Notes: generated from the sequence alone by a model not told the origin. A stretch of 64,000 bases of DNA from Paenibacillus antri (GCF_005765165.1 NZ_VCIW01000001.1:310001-374000), one strand, 5' to 3'; numbered from the stretch's first letter, positions 48,901-57,341 are shown. Made by a program: numbers and translations.

Positions 48901-51875
48901 AGCGCCGCCGGCGAGAACCAAGCCGCGAGCTCCTCGCGCAGCGCATCCTTCGCGGCCCCATGGCCGGCGACCGTCTTCAGCTTCGCCGCCGCGTCGTCGA
49001 TACGCTCCTCGCGAAGCAGCGCGTCGACGCGCGGACCCGGCGCCGACAGCAGCCACTCGCACAGCTTCGCGAGCGCGTCCAGCTCGGACGCCCGCTCGTC
49101 GCCGAATGCGATCGGCAAGACGCCCCGCAGCTCCTCCAACGAGCTCGAGCATGCCGCCAGCTGCCGTTCGAGCTCGGCGATCGTCGATGCGATCGAGGAG
49201 CGGAGCGTCGGTGTATATTCCGCGCAGGTCGCCTCTCGCCAAGGATGGCGGTGCGGATGACCGCAGCCTTCCGCCGCCGCGCGAAGCTCCTTCGCCGCGT
49301 CCTCCCGCCTCATGCGCTCGTCGTCGGCGAGGCCCGCGACGTCCTCGGGCGCGAACGCGACGACGTCCGGCGCCGCGCGCACCGATTCGTACCGCGCGAG
49401 CGCGTCGTACAGCGACAGCCCGAACGGACGCTTCCGATGCAGCGCCTCGACGTACCCGTTCAAGGCGCGGCGCGCCTCGGCGAGCCGATCCGCCTGCTTC
49501 GCCCACGCTTCGGCGGAACGCGCTCCGCCCGCTTCGAGCGCGAGCCGCAGCTGCTCGAGCACCGCCTTCTTCTTGCTCTTGTTCGAATGCAGCTCGAGGC
49601 TGAACGGGTCGAGCCCGATCGCGGCCAGCCGCCGCTGCACGACCGTGAGAGCGGCCATCTTCTCCGCGACGAACAACACCGTCTTGCCGTTCGCCAGCGC
49701 GTTCGCGATCAAGTTCGTGATCGTCTGCGACTTGCCCGTCCCCGGAGGCCCGTGCAGCACGAAGCTGTTCCCCGCGCCGGCCGCGGCGATCGCCGCCAGC
49801 TGCGAGGAATCCGCGCTGATCGGGACGAGCAGCTCCTTCGGATGGAACGTCTCGTCGAGCGTCGACGCCTCCGGGAAGGCATCCGGCTGCGTCCACGTCA
49901 TCGAGCCCGCCATGAGACTCGCGACGACTTTATTTCCGGCAAGCTGTTCGGCCCGCGAATGGATGTCGTTCCACATGACGAACTGGCTGAACGAAAACAG
50001 CCCGACGTACGCCGCCTCCATGACGTCCCATCGCGGCAGCGACATGACCGCTTGCCGCACCGTCGCGAAGATGCGCTTCAGGTCGACGCCGTTGTCGTCT
50101 TTGGGCAGCGTCTCGAAGCCGCCGATCGCGATGCCGAAGTCCTGCCGCAGCATCTCGAGCAGCGTTATGTTGAACTGCGGCTCCTCGTCCCGAGCCCGCA
50201 GCACGATGCCGCTGCGCGACGTCTTCCGCACCAGCTCGACCGGCAGCAGCACGAGCGGCGCGTACCGCGGCTTCCGGCTCGCCTCCGTCTCGTACCATTG
50301 CAGCAGCCCGAGCGCGAGGTACAGCGTATTCGCGCCGTTCTCCTCCATCGCGGCGCGGGATTGCCGGTACAGGTGAACGACACGGTCGTTCAGCTCCCGC
50401 TCCGTCAGGTCCGCCCGCAACCGCTTCAGCAGGAACTCCTGCTTAATGAGCGCCGCGACCGGGTGATCGCTCGCGATGCGGCGATACAGCTCCGCGTCGC
50501 GCGGCGTATCGCTCCAATCGCCGGGCATCGGCAGCAGCTGGAATTCGTCGTTCCCGGCCAGCGCGTCCTCGAGATCGCCCAGCTGCGTGCTCATGACCGG
50601 GATGCTCGAGCGCGTCGCCCGGAAGTTGAGCAGCGTATTGCGCAGGCTCAAATCGAGCAGCCGCCGCTCCCATTCGCGCTGCTTCGTCATCGGCAGCGCG
50701 GAAACCTCTTCCGGACGGTCCAGCACCTCGAGCGCCTCCGGCACGGCCCCCCGCAAAGCCGCAGCCGAAGCCGCGGCTCCGGCCGAACCCCCGTCGTCGC
50801 TTCGAATCTCCCAGCCGTTCGGCGTCGGAACGCGCAGCGGCAGCGGCCGAATCGAGCTCGCCCGCGTTCGCTTCACGTCGACGAAGGCGAAGAAGCTCTC
50901 CGGGTCCGCGAGATGCCGCTCCGCGGCGCGCGACGCGTCCTCGAAGGAGACCGAATCCCCGCCTCTCGCCGTCGCCGCGGTCGACTCGACCAGGCACACC
51001 TCGTGGATGCCCGGAGCCAGCCGCTTCGTCAGCAGCGACAGGTCGTCCTGCACGCACTCCGCGAACGTCTCTTCCACGAGCCACGCGCCGACGAACGCAT
51101 GCCCCTTCGTGAAGACGATGAGCGGGTGCAAGCCGACGGCTTCGAGACATGCGGCGAAGGCGACCGTCATGTCCAGGCAGTTGCCCATCTTCCGCCCGAA
51201 CAGCGCATCCGGCAGACGAACGCGCTGGCCGATCGGCTCGAAGCTCGCCGGCGCCACCGCATACGTCACCTGCTCGTTCTGAAGCGCCGCGTAGATCGCC
51301 GCGACTTGACGGCGGACTTGGTTCTGGTCCTTCGACTGATACGCGTTGAAGGACGCCCGGCCGTCCCACATCGCGAGAATGTCGGCGGCGGAGCGGACGA
51401 TTCGCGCGATCTCCGGATGGTTCGGCGCGACGAAGGCGGCGATCATCTCCGGCAGCGCCGCGAGCCCGCTCCATTCGTCGAAGGCGAGCGCGTCGATCGG
51501 CGCCGACGCGGCGAACAACGTCTCCCGCTCCGCTTGCGGATCCGCGTCTCCCGCCGAAGAAACAGGCCTCGTCACCGTTATATCCAAGCTGCCGGCCACG
51601 CGCTCCGTCAGCTCCGCCAACACCGTCGGCGACAAGCGCAAGTCGACGACGCCGACGTCCACCGTCGCCCCCGCCGGCACGACGTCCAGCGTCTTGCTCC
51701 ATGGCGCCGCGAAGGCCGGCTCGGACGCGATCGACACCGTCACGTCCTCTAGATCGGCGTCTCCGCCGTTATGCAGCCACAGTCTTCGTACGACGGGCAC
51801 ATGATTTTGCTGCATCGCGAAGTTGACCGTCCGGCCGTACTCCCACCGGCACTCCAGCGTCGTCTCCCTCGTCAC
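45918..51875 (-). CDS. Giant DUF4011-helicase-Vsr-DUF3320 protein (putative phage defence)
   Basis: About 1985 residues. Order seen: N-terminal beta domain; a transglutaminase-like segment with Cys in 'KMGNCLDMTVAF' near 232 and His in 'TKGHAFVGAW' near 258; DUF4011 ('WERRLLDLSLRNTLLNFRAT'); SF1 helicase with Walker A 'LHGPPGTGKSQTITNLIA' near 710 and Walker B 'VVFDEASQMPTSEA' near 1350, then 'VVGDPKQLPP'; late helicase motifs 'NVQGDERDVILFSIG' and 'LNVAVSRARHEM'; a Vsr/DUF559-type nuclease 'YRIDAAVVHP' with 'ALGIVCDGATYR' near 1680; and DUF3320 at the end. The start is GTG 51875 with AAGGAGG 8 bases upstream, because the ATG at 51884 overlaps that site. The protein presumably translocates on and cuts foreign DNA. 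The active sites look intact. Confidence 0.9.
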   Translation of the reverse strand: MTRETTLECRWEYGRTVNFAMQQNHVPVVRRLWLHNGGDADLEDVTVSIASEPAFAAPWSKTLDVVPAGATVDVGVVDLRLSPTVLAELTERVAGSLDITVTRPVSSAGDADPQAERETLFAASAPIDALAFDEWSGLAALPEMIAAFVAPNHPEIARIVRSAADILAMWDGRASFNAYQSKDQNQVRRQVAAIYAALQNEQVTYAVAPASFEPIGQRVRLPDALFGRKMGNCLDMTVAFAACLEAVGLHPLIVFTKGHAFVGAWLVEETFAECVQDDLSLLTKRLAPGIHEVCLVESTAATARGGDSVSFEDASRAAERHLADPESFFAFVDVKRTRASSIRPLPLRVPTPNGWEIRSDDGGSAGAAASAAALRGAVPEALEVLDRPEEVSALPMTKQREWERRLLDLSLRNTLLNFRATRSSIPVMSTQLGDLEDALAGNDEFQLLPMPGDWSDTPRDAELYRRIASDHPVAALIKQEFLLKRLRADLTERELNDRVVHLYRQSRAAMEENGANTLYLALGLLQWYETEASRKPRYAPLVLLPVELVRKTSRSGIVLRARDEEPQFNITLLEMLRQDFGIAIGGFETLPKDDNGVDLKRIFATVRQAVMSLPRWDVMEAAYVGLFSFSQFVMWNDIHSRAEQLAGNKVVASLMAGSMTWTQPDAFPEASTLDETFHPKELLVPISADSSQLAAIAAAGAGNSFVLHGPPGTGKSQTITNLIANALANGKTVLFVAEKMAALTVVQRRLAAIGLDPFSLELHSNKSKKKAVLEQLRLALEAGGARSAEAWAKQADRLAEARRALNGYVEALHRKRPFGLSLYDALARYESVRAAPDVVAFAPEDVAGLADDERMRREDAAKELRAAAEGCGHPHRHPWREATCAEYTPTLRSSIASTIAELERQLAACSSSLEELRGVLPIAFGDERASELDALAKLCEWLLSAPGPRVDALLREERIDDAAAKLKTVAGHGAAKDALREELAAWFSPAALTFDAAGALAAWRQANLQWLLPRWLGQRRILGMLRSMAAPGRRLEKAAVEERLADIVRYQEEQRAVQAASSFAAPIVGEAAWAGGEADWRRLERLAAWAEQAPKLTASVAADREAQRKLLSAVAERFESGSEAFLERYGPSLRGYAEARRRMEETERELATKLGIDDAAWQGETESWFETLRERLGRWQSNLDGLRDWCAWRRLREKALSVGLAPLVDAYESGRVTNDEAVPAFERGLYRAWAEAIVTSEEALRTFSSRLFEETIAAFRETTGRYEELTRQEIVARLSAKVPNAGGQAAVQSSELGILERAIRSGGRGVSIRRLFEQIPNVLRRLCPCMLMSPISVAQYVDPSLPPFDIVVFDEASQMPTSEAVGAMARGRDVIVVGDPKQLPPTSFFSSGPSADGDDDGSVLKEDMESVLDDCLALRMPQGHLLWHYRSRHESLIAFSNMQYYENKLFTFPSPNERVSSVRWIPVDGVYDRGRTKQNRAEAEAVVAEVLRRLKDPESSSRSIGVVTFSSVQQSLIEDLLDEAFRANPDAESAAMEAAEPIFVKNLENVQGDERDVILFSIGYGPDANGKVTLNFGPLNRDGGWRRLNVAVSRARHEMLVFSTLRPDQLDVSRTAATGVAGLKAFLEYAAHGRQALALRTEAAAMSKSHGVEKYIAEALRSRGYDVEERVGCSGYRIDAAVVHPERPGSFALGIVCDGATYRTAATARDRDLLRMDVLTQLGWKLHHVWSLEWWENPERELERIVAAIEGALEAPAAPPTAPEPASIPVPPAQAEAPLGAPSAKAEAAAPPTEATPSPNAEYAPCALESVSLPTEEFYSPSRDRLIQDQLRQVVDAEGPICRALLNKRVLQAWGIARAGARIDRRIDELLAGLRFVRTERNGTAYYWPAGADPSTYDTYRPSSQEANRRSADELPPEETAAAMKALLAAHISLQRDDLLRETARAFGYQRSGAALDKAMQAGLELALERGFASIDDQDRVIGGA

Positions 51876-51993
51876 TCGGCACATCCTCCTTCGGTTCCCT
51901 GCACTTCCATGAATCTGAATAATTAGGTAAATATTCGACAGCGTTAAGCGATTTCCCTTGTTTTCCCTTCTGCCGAATCCTGGATGAGGCCAT

Positions 51994-52184
51994 CCGAACG
52001 GGAAAAGCTCCCTCTCATCGGCCCGCTCGCAGCGGAATTCGTCTGACGAACGGGAAAAGCTCCATCTTAATAGCAGGAAAATGACGAAAACCGTTGGTTA
52101 TCGCGGAATAAGCGGGAGGTTTTCCGGTTTGACGATCGTTTCAGACGCGCGGCGAAGGTTTAGGAGGGAGGTTTTCCCGTTCGG
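51994..52184. repeat. 191-bp element with 21-bp terminal inverted repeats
   Basis: The ends CCGAACGGGAAAAGCTCCCT... and ...AGGGAGGTTTTCCCGTTCGG are inverted copies with one mismatch. Inside lie a second forward copy (CGAACGGGAAAAGCTCC at about 52038) and a second inverted copy (GCGGGAGGTTTTCCGGTTTG at about 52110), so the whole can fold into nested hairpins. It has no coding capacity. It resembles a MITE or a dispersed intergenic element and separates the helicase promoter side from the toxin-like gene. Bases 51885-51993 hold only the helicase leader. Confidence 0.75.
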
Positions 52185-52201
52185 CGCAACCTGCGCCGCG
52201 C

Positions 52202-52232
52202 AAAAAAACAGGCCTCCGTCGCCGGAAGGCCC
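52202..52232 (-). terminator. Terminator of the eCIS-cargo-like gene
   Basis: On the minus strand GGCCTTCCGGCGACGGAGGCC forms a stem followed by TGTTTTTTTG, 3 bp after the stop at 52235. Confidence 0.85.
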
Positions 52233-52234
52233 TA

Positions 52235-53188
52235 TCATGCGTAATCGACCGCGATATGAATAAGCGGATGGCTGCCCTTGATCGCGGCGTTAATGCGCTT
52301 CAGCACCGAATCTTCGAGGTCCGGCGCGTTTTCTTCATACAAAGCTTCATTGAAATCGTCGATACTCGAGGCGCTGCTGCTCAGATGATTTAAATAATGG
52401 ACAAGCTTGGTACCTTCGCCCAGGCCGAGCAGCAGCGCCCACGTCGACGCCGTCATCTCGTCCAGCGTCCTCGTCTTGATGCCTCCCGCGAACTGCGGCG
52501 GCGTCAAATCGAGCGAGGTGCCGCTCTTCGCCATCGATACCCAGGCTTGCTTCCCCGCATCGTAATATTGCGAGATCCCTTGGATTTTCTTCGGGAATCC
52601 GCTCGGGTAGCTGGCGTCGTACGTAACGTTGGTTTTCGTCCAGATCCATTCGTTGTTTTCGTAATGCGACTTCAAATCCGTCTCGTATCCGCTCCAGGTG
52701 GATCCGGTATTGATCGCATGCGTCGTCGGCACGAGGTTGTTGACGTTGTTGCCGGGGCCGCCCACATTTTCGTTGATCAGGTGGAAACGGACCCAAGCTC
52801 CTTTCACCTTCCCGGCGTTGGACAATACATGATTCCAGCCCTCGGGCTTCACGGACGGCTGACCGCCCTTAAGAACGCCGGGATGGTTTTTCTTATTTTG
52901 GATTTCCGGCGCGCCCGCCATCGATCCGTTCGCGTTATTTTCCCACTTCGGGGTCGTCGGCTGCCCTTCCTTCGCGGTAAGTTGGACGACGTCTCGGCTC
53001 GATTTGCGCTGGATCGGGTTCGCGCCGCTGCGCGCTTGAAGCATCCGAACCATCGCTTGGTTCCCGACGAGCGACTGCAGCTGCAGGATGCCCGGGGCAG
53101 CGGAAGCAGCCTGCGCGGCACCGCGCCGGAACGGCTCTTGTTTGGCCGCCGCCGTTTCGCGCGTCGGCAGCGCCGTATAGCGATGCAT
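52235..53188 (-). CDS. eCIS/polymorphic-toxin-type protein with nuclease-like C-terminal domain
   Basis: A 317-residue protein. Near residue 40 is 'LQSLVGNQAMVRMLQ', the short N-terminal motif shared by cargo of extracellular contractile injection systems and DUF4157-type proteins, inside an Ala/Gln-rich linker. The middle carries 'GWNHVLSNAGKVKGAWVRFH' followed by 'LINENVGGPGNNVNNLVPTT', which resembles the 'HLLNxNLGGPG..NLxP' core of DNA/RNA non-specific endonuclease-like toxin domains. The C-terminal 80 residues are helical. Start chosen at ATG 53188 (MHRYTALP) with AGGTGG 10 bases upstream. No immunity gene or injection-system gene is in the window. Toxicity is a hypothesis; the His pair expected of the nuclease is only partly recognisable. 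Confidence 0.65.
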   Translation of the reverse strand: MHRYTALPTRETAAAKQEPFRRGAAQAASAAPGILQLQSLVGNQAMVRMLQARSGANPIQRKSSRDVVQLTAKEGQPTTPKWENNANGSMAGAPEIQNKKNHPGVLKGGQPSVKPEGWNHVLSNAGKVKGAWVRFHLINENVGGPGNNVNNLVPTTHAINTGSTWSGYETDLKSHYENNEWIWTKTNVTYDASYPSGFPKKIQGISQYYDAGKQAWVSMAKSGTSLDLTPPQFAGGIKTRTLDEMTASTWALLLGLGEGTKLVHYLNHLSSSASSIDDFNEALYEENAPDLEDSVLKRINAAIKGSHPLIHIAVDYA

Positions 53189-53218
53189 AATATGAATTCC
53201 CACCTTTTCCCTTGGGGC

Positions 53219-54598
53219 TCACCTCACATTATACACCTCTTCCGTCTCCCGATGAATCATTTTCCCTCTTCCCCTTGCGCCTACGTAACGGCCGTCCTCG
53301 ACGATCGATTCCCCGCGAGACAGGACGTGCGCGACGGTGCCGGCGACGCGCACCCCCTCGTACAGGTTGTAGTCGTTCTCCTGTTTTTGCCGTTCCTTCG
53401 ATATCGTTCGTTCTCCGTTCGGATCGACGATCACAAGGTCCGCGTCTTTCCCGATCGCGATCGCTCCCTTCGTCTTCAATCCGAAAATTTCGGCCGGGTT
53501 CGCGCTTACGATTTGTACGAACTTCTGCAGCGAAATTCGTCCCTCCGCTACTCCATAATGATATAAAAGCATAAACCGATCTTCGATGCCCGGAACGCCG
53601 TTCGGGATGTCCGCGAAGTTATTTCTTCCTAACATCTTATCGGTCTGAAAATCATAGGAGCAGTGATCGGAGCCGATCGCGGCAATCCAGCCGTCCCGGA
53701 TTCCGTCCCAGAGCGCCTCTTGATCGCTTGTCTTTCTTAGCGGCGGGGAGCATACGTACTTCCCCCCTTCGAAATTCGGGAGCTCCAAGCGGCTCTCGTC
53801 GAGCACCAAGTATTGCGGGCAGGTTTCAACCCAGAGATCGATTCCTCTCCGCTTGGCGCGGACGACCTCCTCCAGCGCGGCGGCGCAGCTTAAGTGAACG
53901 ATATAGATCTTCGCCCCCGCGACTTCCGCGATCGAGGCGGCGCGCGCCACCGCTTCCGCTTCAAGCGCCGGCGGTCTGGTTCTCGCGTGATAGACAGGCT
54001 CCGTGTCGCCCCGTTCGACCGCCTCCCGAATCAACTCTTCGATCACGTCCCCGTTCTCCGCATGAATCGCGACGACGAGATTCCGTTCGGCCGCCTTCTT
54101 CATAACCTTGTAAATCCGGGCGTCGTCGACCATCGTCGTTCCCTTGTAAGCCATGAATATCTTCAAAGAAGTCACGCCGCCTTCCAGCAAGACGGGAAGC
54201 TCATCCAACAGCGAGTCGCGGAAGTCGTCGCCGGACAATATGAGGTGAAAGCTGTAATCGATAACGGAGCTCCTCGCCTTCGTCTTCCATTCCGCGAGGT
54301 ATTCGGCGATGGTCTGCCCCCGCCTAGGCGCCGTCATATTAATGAGACTCGTCGTTCCGCCGACCGCCGCCGCGATCGTGCCCGATTCGAAATCGTCCCG
54401 ATCGGTGTTGGCCAGATGCGCGTGTACGTCGATGCCGCCTGGGAATACGTACTTCCCGGTCGCGTCGATCGATCGATCGCCCGGTTCGGGGGAGAGCGTC
54501 TTCGCGATCGCCGCGATCGTTCCGTCTTCGATCGCGATATCCGCCTTGAATTGTTCTTGCGCGGTAACGACCATTCCGTTCCTGATCAATGTCCTCAT
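53219..54598 (-). CDS. Dihydropyrimidinase/hydantoinase-like amidohydrolase
   Basis: A 459-residue cyclic amidohydrolase. Metal ligands are visible: 'GGIDVHAHL' near 58, the carboxylated Lys in 'TSLKIFMAYKG' near 150, His in 'VVAIHAENGD', His in 'IYIVHLSC' and Asp in 'AAIGSDHCSYD'. These define a binuclear D-hydantoinase/dihydropyrimidinase, hydrolysing a cyclic imide ring in the cytoplasm. The ATG at 54598 has GGAAGGTGATACCCA upstream. It lies 6 bp downstream of the sugar-isomerase-like gene, in an operon divergent from a PucR regulator, the class that controls purine and allantoin use, so a ureide or hydantoin substrate is likely. Confidence 0.9.
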   Translation of the reverse strand: MRTLIRNGMVVTAQEQFKADIAIEDGTIAAIAKTLSPEPGDRSIDATGKYVFPGGIDVHAHLANTDRDDFESGTIAAAVGGTTSLINMTAPRRGQTIAEYLAEWKTKARSSVIDYSFHLILSGDDFRDSLLDELPVLLEGGVTSLKIFMAYKGTTMVDDARIYKVMKKAAERNLVVAIHAENGDVIEELIREAVERGDTEPVYHARTRPPALEAEAVARAASIAEVAGAKIYIVHLSCAAALEEVVRAKRRGIDLWVETCPQYLVLDESRLELPNFEGGKYVCSPPLRKTSDQEALWDGIRDGWIAAIGSDHCSYDFQTDKMLGRNNFADIPNGVPGIEDRFMLLYHYGVAEGRISLQKFVQIVSANPAEIFGLKTKGAIAIGKDADLVIVDPNGERTISKERQKQENDYNLYEGVRVAGTVAHVLSRGESIVEDGRYVGARGRGKMIHRETEEVYNVR

Positions 54599-54604
54599 TG
54601 GGTA

Positions 54605-55441
54605 TCACCTTCCCGCGGTCGTCTCGATCGAATGGAGATCCAATATGGCGCTTAAATCGTTCGAGCAGGCTTTCATCAGCCGCTCCGAACAGTAAGCGTA
54701 TCCGGGCGGCGTCGTGATCAGGAAGCCGTCGTATCGCACCTTGCGAAGCGCCTCCATAATGCGCGGCCACCGGACGTCGCCGGACAACGGACTGACGAAT
54801 TCCCTCGACGAGATTCGATAATCCTTCGCGTGGATGTTGACGATCCGCCCTCCGATCGACGGGATCCAATGCTCCGCGTATCCCGTAGCCATTGCGTTGC
54901 CTATATCCAAATACGCCTGTATGTGCGGTTCGTCGATCTCCTCGAGGAATCTCCTGAATTCCTTCGGGCTCGGAAGGAAATGATTGCAGATATTTTCCAC
55001 GCCCAGAATTACGTTCGCTTCGCGCGCCGCCTTCCCCAGCGTCGACAAGGATTCCTGCGCGAATCCGTACGCCTCTTCGTAAAGCGTCTCGCGCGCGATG
55101 ACGCCCGGGACGATCTGGACGATCGAGGCCCCGATCTCGGCGGCGATCTCGATCAATTTCATGCCGATCTCCTCGCCCCTCTTTCGTATGGCGGCCGCGC
55201 CGGACGACAAAGGATATCGATTGTGCAGATTCGTCGACAAGGAATGAATCGGCACGCCGCAGTCCAGACTGATTCTCTTTACTCGCTTCCTATCGCCGTC
55301 GGAACCGGCGAGCCCCAAGTATCCGCCGTCCTCCAACACGTTCAGCTCGACGCCGTCGAACCCCGCAAGGCATGCCTCCGCGAAGAAGGTCTCCGCATTC
55401 CAAAATCCAAGGAAGGGCACGTCGTGTATCCCCTTCTTCAT
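54605..55441 (-). CDS. Xylose-isomerase-like TIM-barrel (sugar phosphate isomerase/epimerase family)
   Basis: A 278-residue AP_endonuc_2 superfamily enzyme. Metal-binding residues are expected in 'ILGVENICNHF' (Glu), 'QAYLDIGNAMATG' (Asp), 'VNIHAKDYR' (His) and the final 'GFLITTPPG', where the usual Glu of 'EG' is replaced by Thr. The start is the ATG at 55441 (MKKGIHDVPFLGFW); the longer frame upstream is intergenic. It is the first gene after the divergent region and precedes the hydantoinase-like gene. An allantoin/hydroxypyruvate-isomerase-type or racemase role would fit a ureide pathway, but this is only inference. Confidence 0.8.
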   Translation of the reverse strand: MKKGIHDVPFLGFWNAETFFAEACLAGFDGVELNVLEDGGYLGLAGSDGDRKRVKRISLDCGVPIHSLSTNLHNRYPLSSGAAAIRKRGEEIGMKLIEIAAEIGASIVQIVPGVIARETLYEEAYGFAQESLSTLGKAAREANVILGVENICNHFLPSPKEFRRFLEEIDEPHIQAYLDIGNAMATGYAEHWIPSIGGRIVNIHAKDYRISSREFVSPLSGDVRWPRIMEALRKVRYDGFLITTPPGYAYCSERLMKACSNDLSAILDLHSIETTAGR

Positions 55442-55568
55442 CCGCTCACCATCCGCCTTGTCTGGAATGGAATGCACCCGAACGACTCCCCAAGTCATCC
55501 CCATGTTATAAAATTCATAAATATTACTCTAAACACGTTATGTTTATTAACAAATTTCCGATCGTATT

Positions 55569-55598
55569 TGGACACCTTTTTAATAAGTTCGTATAATC
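55569..55598 (+). promoter_or_regulatory. Promoter of the PucR-type regulator
   Basis: TTGGAC, an 18-bp spacer and a perfect TATAAT in a strongly AT-rich divergent region (55442-55655). For the leftward operon TTTAGA, 17 bp and TATAAC is a possible counterpart at about 55506-55534. Confidence 0.75.
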
Positions 55599-55607
55599 GG
55601 ATTATAC
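55593..55607. promoter_or_regulatory. Perfect palindrome over the -10 box, candidate PucR operator
   Basis: TATAATC-G-GATTATA is a perfect 15-bp inverted repeat that includes the -10 hexamer of the regulator's own promoter, fitting autoregulation. AT-rich palindromes can arise by chance, so this needs a footprint. Confidence 0.45.
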
Positions 55608-55655
55608 AAGTAATATATCTTTACATAAAATTCCGCGAAACGAGGTGACTGTCCC

Positions 55656-57341
55656 TTGGAATTGCGCGAGCTCCTTCGACTCACGACGCTGAAAGACGCT
55701 ACCGTTCTCGCAGGTTCCAGAGGCATCGACCGCAAGGTAAGCTCCGTGAATATCATGGATGCGCCGGACATTGTGGATTTCGTAAAACCGGAACAATTGC
55801 TGCTCACGAATGCATACGCGATCAAGGACACCCCTTCGGCATTGGTTCGGATTATCGAACGCATGGCCGCGGGCCGAGGCGCCGGCATATTCATTAAGAC
55901 CAAGCGTTTCCTCCGCGAGCTTCCCGAAGATGTACTGCTGCGAGCGAACGAGCTCGACTTCCCGATCGTAGAGCTGCATATGCAATATTCCTTGGGCGAA
56001 GTGTTACATCAGACGCTCGGTTTCATCCTCGAGAAGCAAACGGAGCATTTCCGCTATGCGCTCGACATGCATAAGCAATTTTCCGAAATGATGATGAAAG
56101 GAAGGGGGTTGCCGCAGCTCGTCGAGGCGTTGGCATCCATTCTCGATTGCCACGTCCTCATTACGGACGAACGGAACGACGCCATGATCGTGTCGAAATC
56201 GCTGAAGACGGTAAGGCACGAGCCCGTCGTTCGACGGATCGCGGAGATGGTCCGCCGTCATTCGTCCGAAGCGAGCCTCGCCCCCGGAGCGTCTTGTTTA
56301 TGGGGAGAATCCCCGTACCAACCGTTCGAGGTATCCTTCCATCCGATCGAAACCTTCTCGAGACAATGCTTCCTCGTATTCATCCGGTCCGAACAGACAG
56401 GAAGTCCGGAGGGACCTTTCCGACAGCTGGCCGTAGAGCAAGCGGCGAATGTCATCGAATTCGAGTGGATGAAGCGGCATGCCGTCAAGGAACGCTCCAG
56501 ACGGTTCAAGTTCGAATTTTTCTCCGATCTTGTCGAAGGCCTGATTCAATCGGAGGAAGAAATCTATCATAGAGGCAGAACCTATTACGATTTCGAGCCC
56601 CACCCGCACTGCCTCATCGCGGCCATGACGGACGGCCGGAGCCGCGACGGCATTACGGCTTCGAGTCCGGAAGAAGCGATTCCCTTCGCAACCAAAGAAC
56701 TGATATACGACCGAATCAAACTGCATATGGAACAATCGGCGATCCCATACGTTCGATTCATGAAGAACGATCTCTTCTGTATCTTGCTGAACGCAAAGAA
56801 CCTTCCCTTCCCCGCCGCAGCCATCGACGTCGCCCGCCGGCTCCAACACGAGCTGCACGCCCGTCACGGCCTGTCGATCTCGTTCGGCATCGGTACGCCC
56901 GTCGAATCGTTCATAAGCCTATCCGTATCGTACAAGGAAGCATTGGAGGCGCTTAAGGCCGGTACCGAAAAGCGAAAGCCACGGTTCGTCGAGACCTATA
57001 CGGCGAAGCAAACCGAAGACCTGCTGCGCTTCCTCCCGTTAGACGTGATCAAGAACTACTACTCCACGACGTTCAACCGCCTCTTGGACGTGGACGACAA
57101 AGAGAAAACCGAGCTCCAGAAGACGGTACGAACGTTCTTGGAGCATCAAGGCTCGATCAGCGATACCTCGAAGAAGTTATTCATCCATCGCAACACCGTC
57201 GTCTATCGTTTGCAGAAATACGAGCGGCTGACGCAGCGCAGTCTTCTCGACCCGAACGATACGCTGCGCATCCGTCTCGCCTTGATCATGGAGAAGCTCC
57301 TCGAGAACGCGCCTTCGGAAACGGAAGCTCCCAAGGATTAA
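55656..57341 (+). CDS. PucR-family transcriptional regulator
   Basis: A 561-residue regulator. The N-terminal PucR domain covers residues 1-125 ('DATVLAGSRGIDRKVSSVNI', 'PDIVDFVKPEQLLLTNAY'). The middle is a GGDEF-like, non-catalytic segment ('HGLSISFGIGTPVESFISL'). The C-terminal HTH_30 is 'VRTFLEHQGSISDTSKKLFI' then 'HRNTVVYRLQKYERLTQRSL'. The start is a TTG at 55656 with GAGGTGACTGTCCC upstream. PucR-type proteins govern purine, allantoin and amino-acid catabolism; here the divergent isomerase/hydantoinase genes are the obvious targets. Its stop overlaps that of the FMN reductase by 4 bp. Confidence 0.92.
   Translation: MELRELLRLTTLKDATVLAGSRGIDRKVSSVNIMDAPDIVDFVKPEQLLLTNAYAIKDTPSALVRIIERMAAGRGAGIFIKTKRFLRELPEDVLLRANELDFPIVELHMQYSLGEVLHQTLGFILEKQTEHFRYALDMHKQFSEMMMKGRGLPQLVEALASILDCHVLITDERNDAMIVSKSLKTVRHEPVVRRIAEMVRRHSSEASLAPGASCLWGESPYQPFEVSFHPIETFSRQCFLVFIRSEQTGSPEGPFRQLAVEQAANVIEFEWMKRHAVKERSRRFKFEFFSDLVEGLIQSEEEIYHRGRTYYDFEPHPHCLIAAMTDGRSRDGITASSPEEAIPFATKELIYDRIKLHMEQSAIPYVRFMKNDLFCILLNAKNLPFPAAAIDVARRLQHELHARHGLSISFGIGTPVESFISLSVSYKEALEALKAGTEKRKPRFVETYTAKQTEDLLRFLPLDVIKNYYSTTFNRLLDVDDKEKTELQKTVRTFLEHQGSISDTSKKLFIHRNTVVYRLQKYERLTQRSLLDPNDTLRIRLALIMEKLLENAPSETEAPKD

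Noticed and set aside
46377-51752. Very long plus-strand open frames opposite the giant helicase gene
   Set aside because: Arg/Pro-rich shadow translations caused by high GC; the minus-strand gene has clear domains over the same bases.
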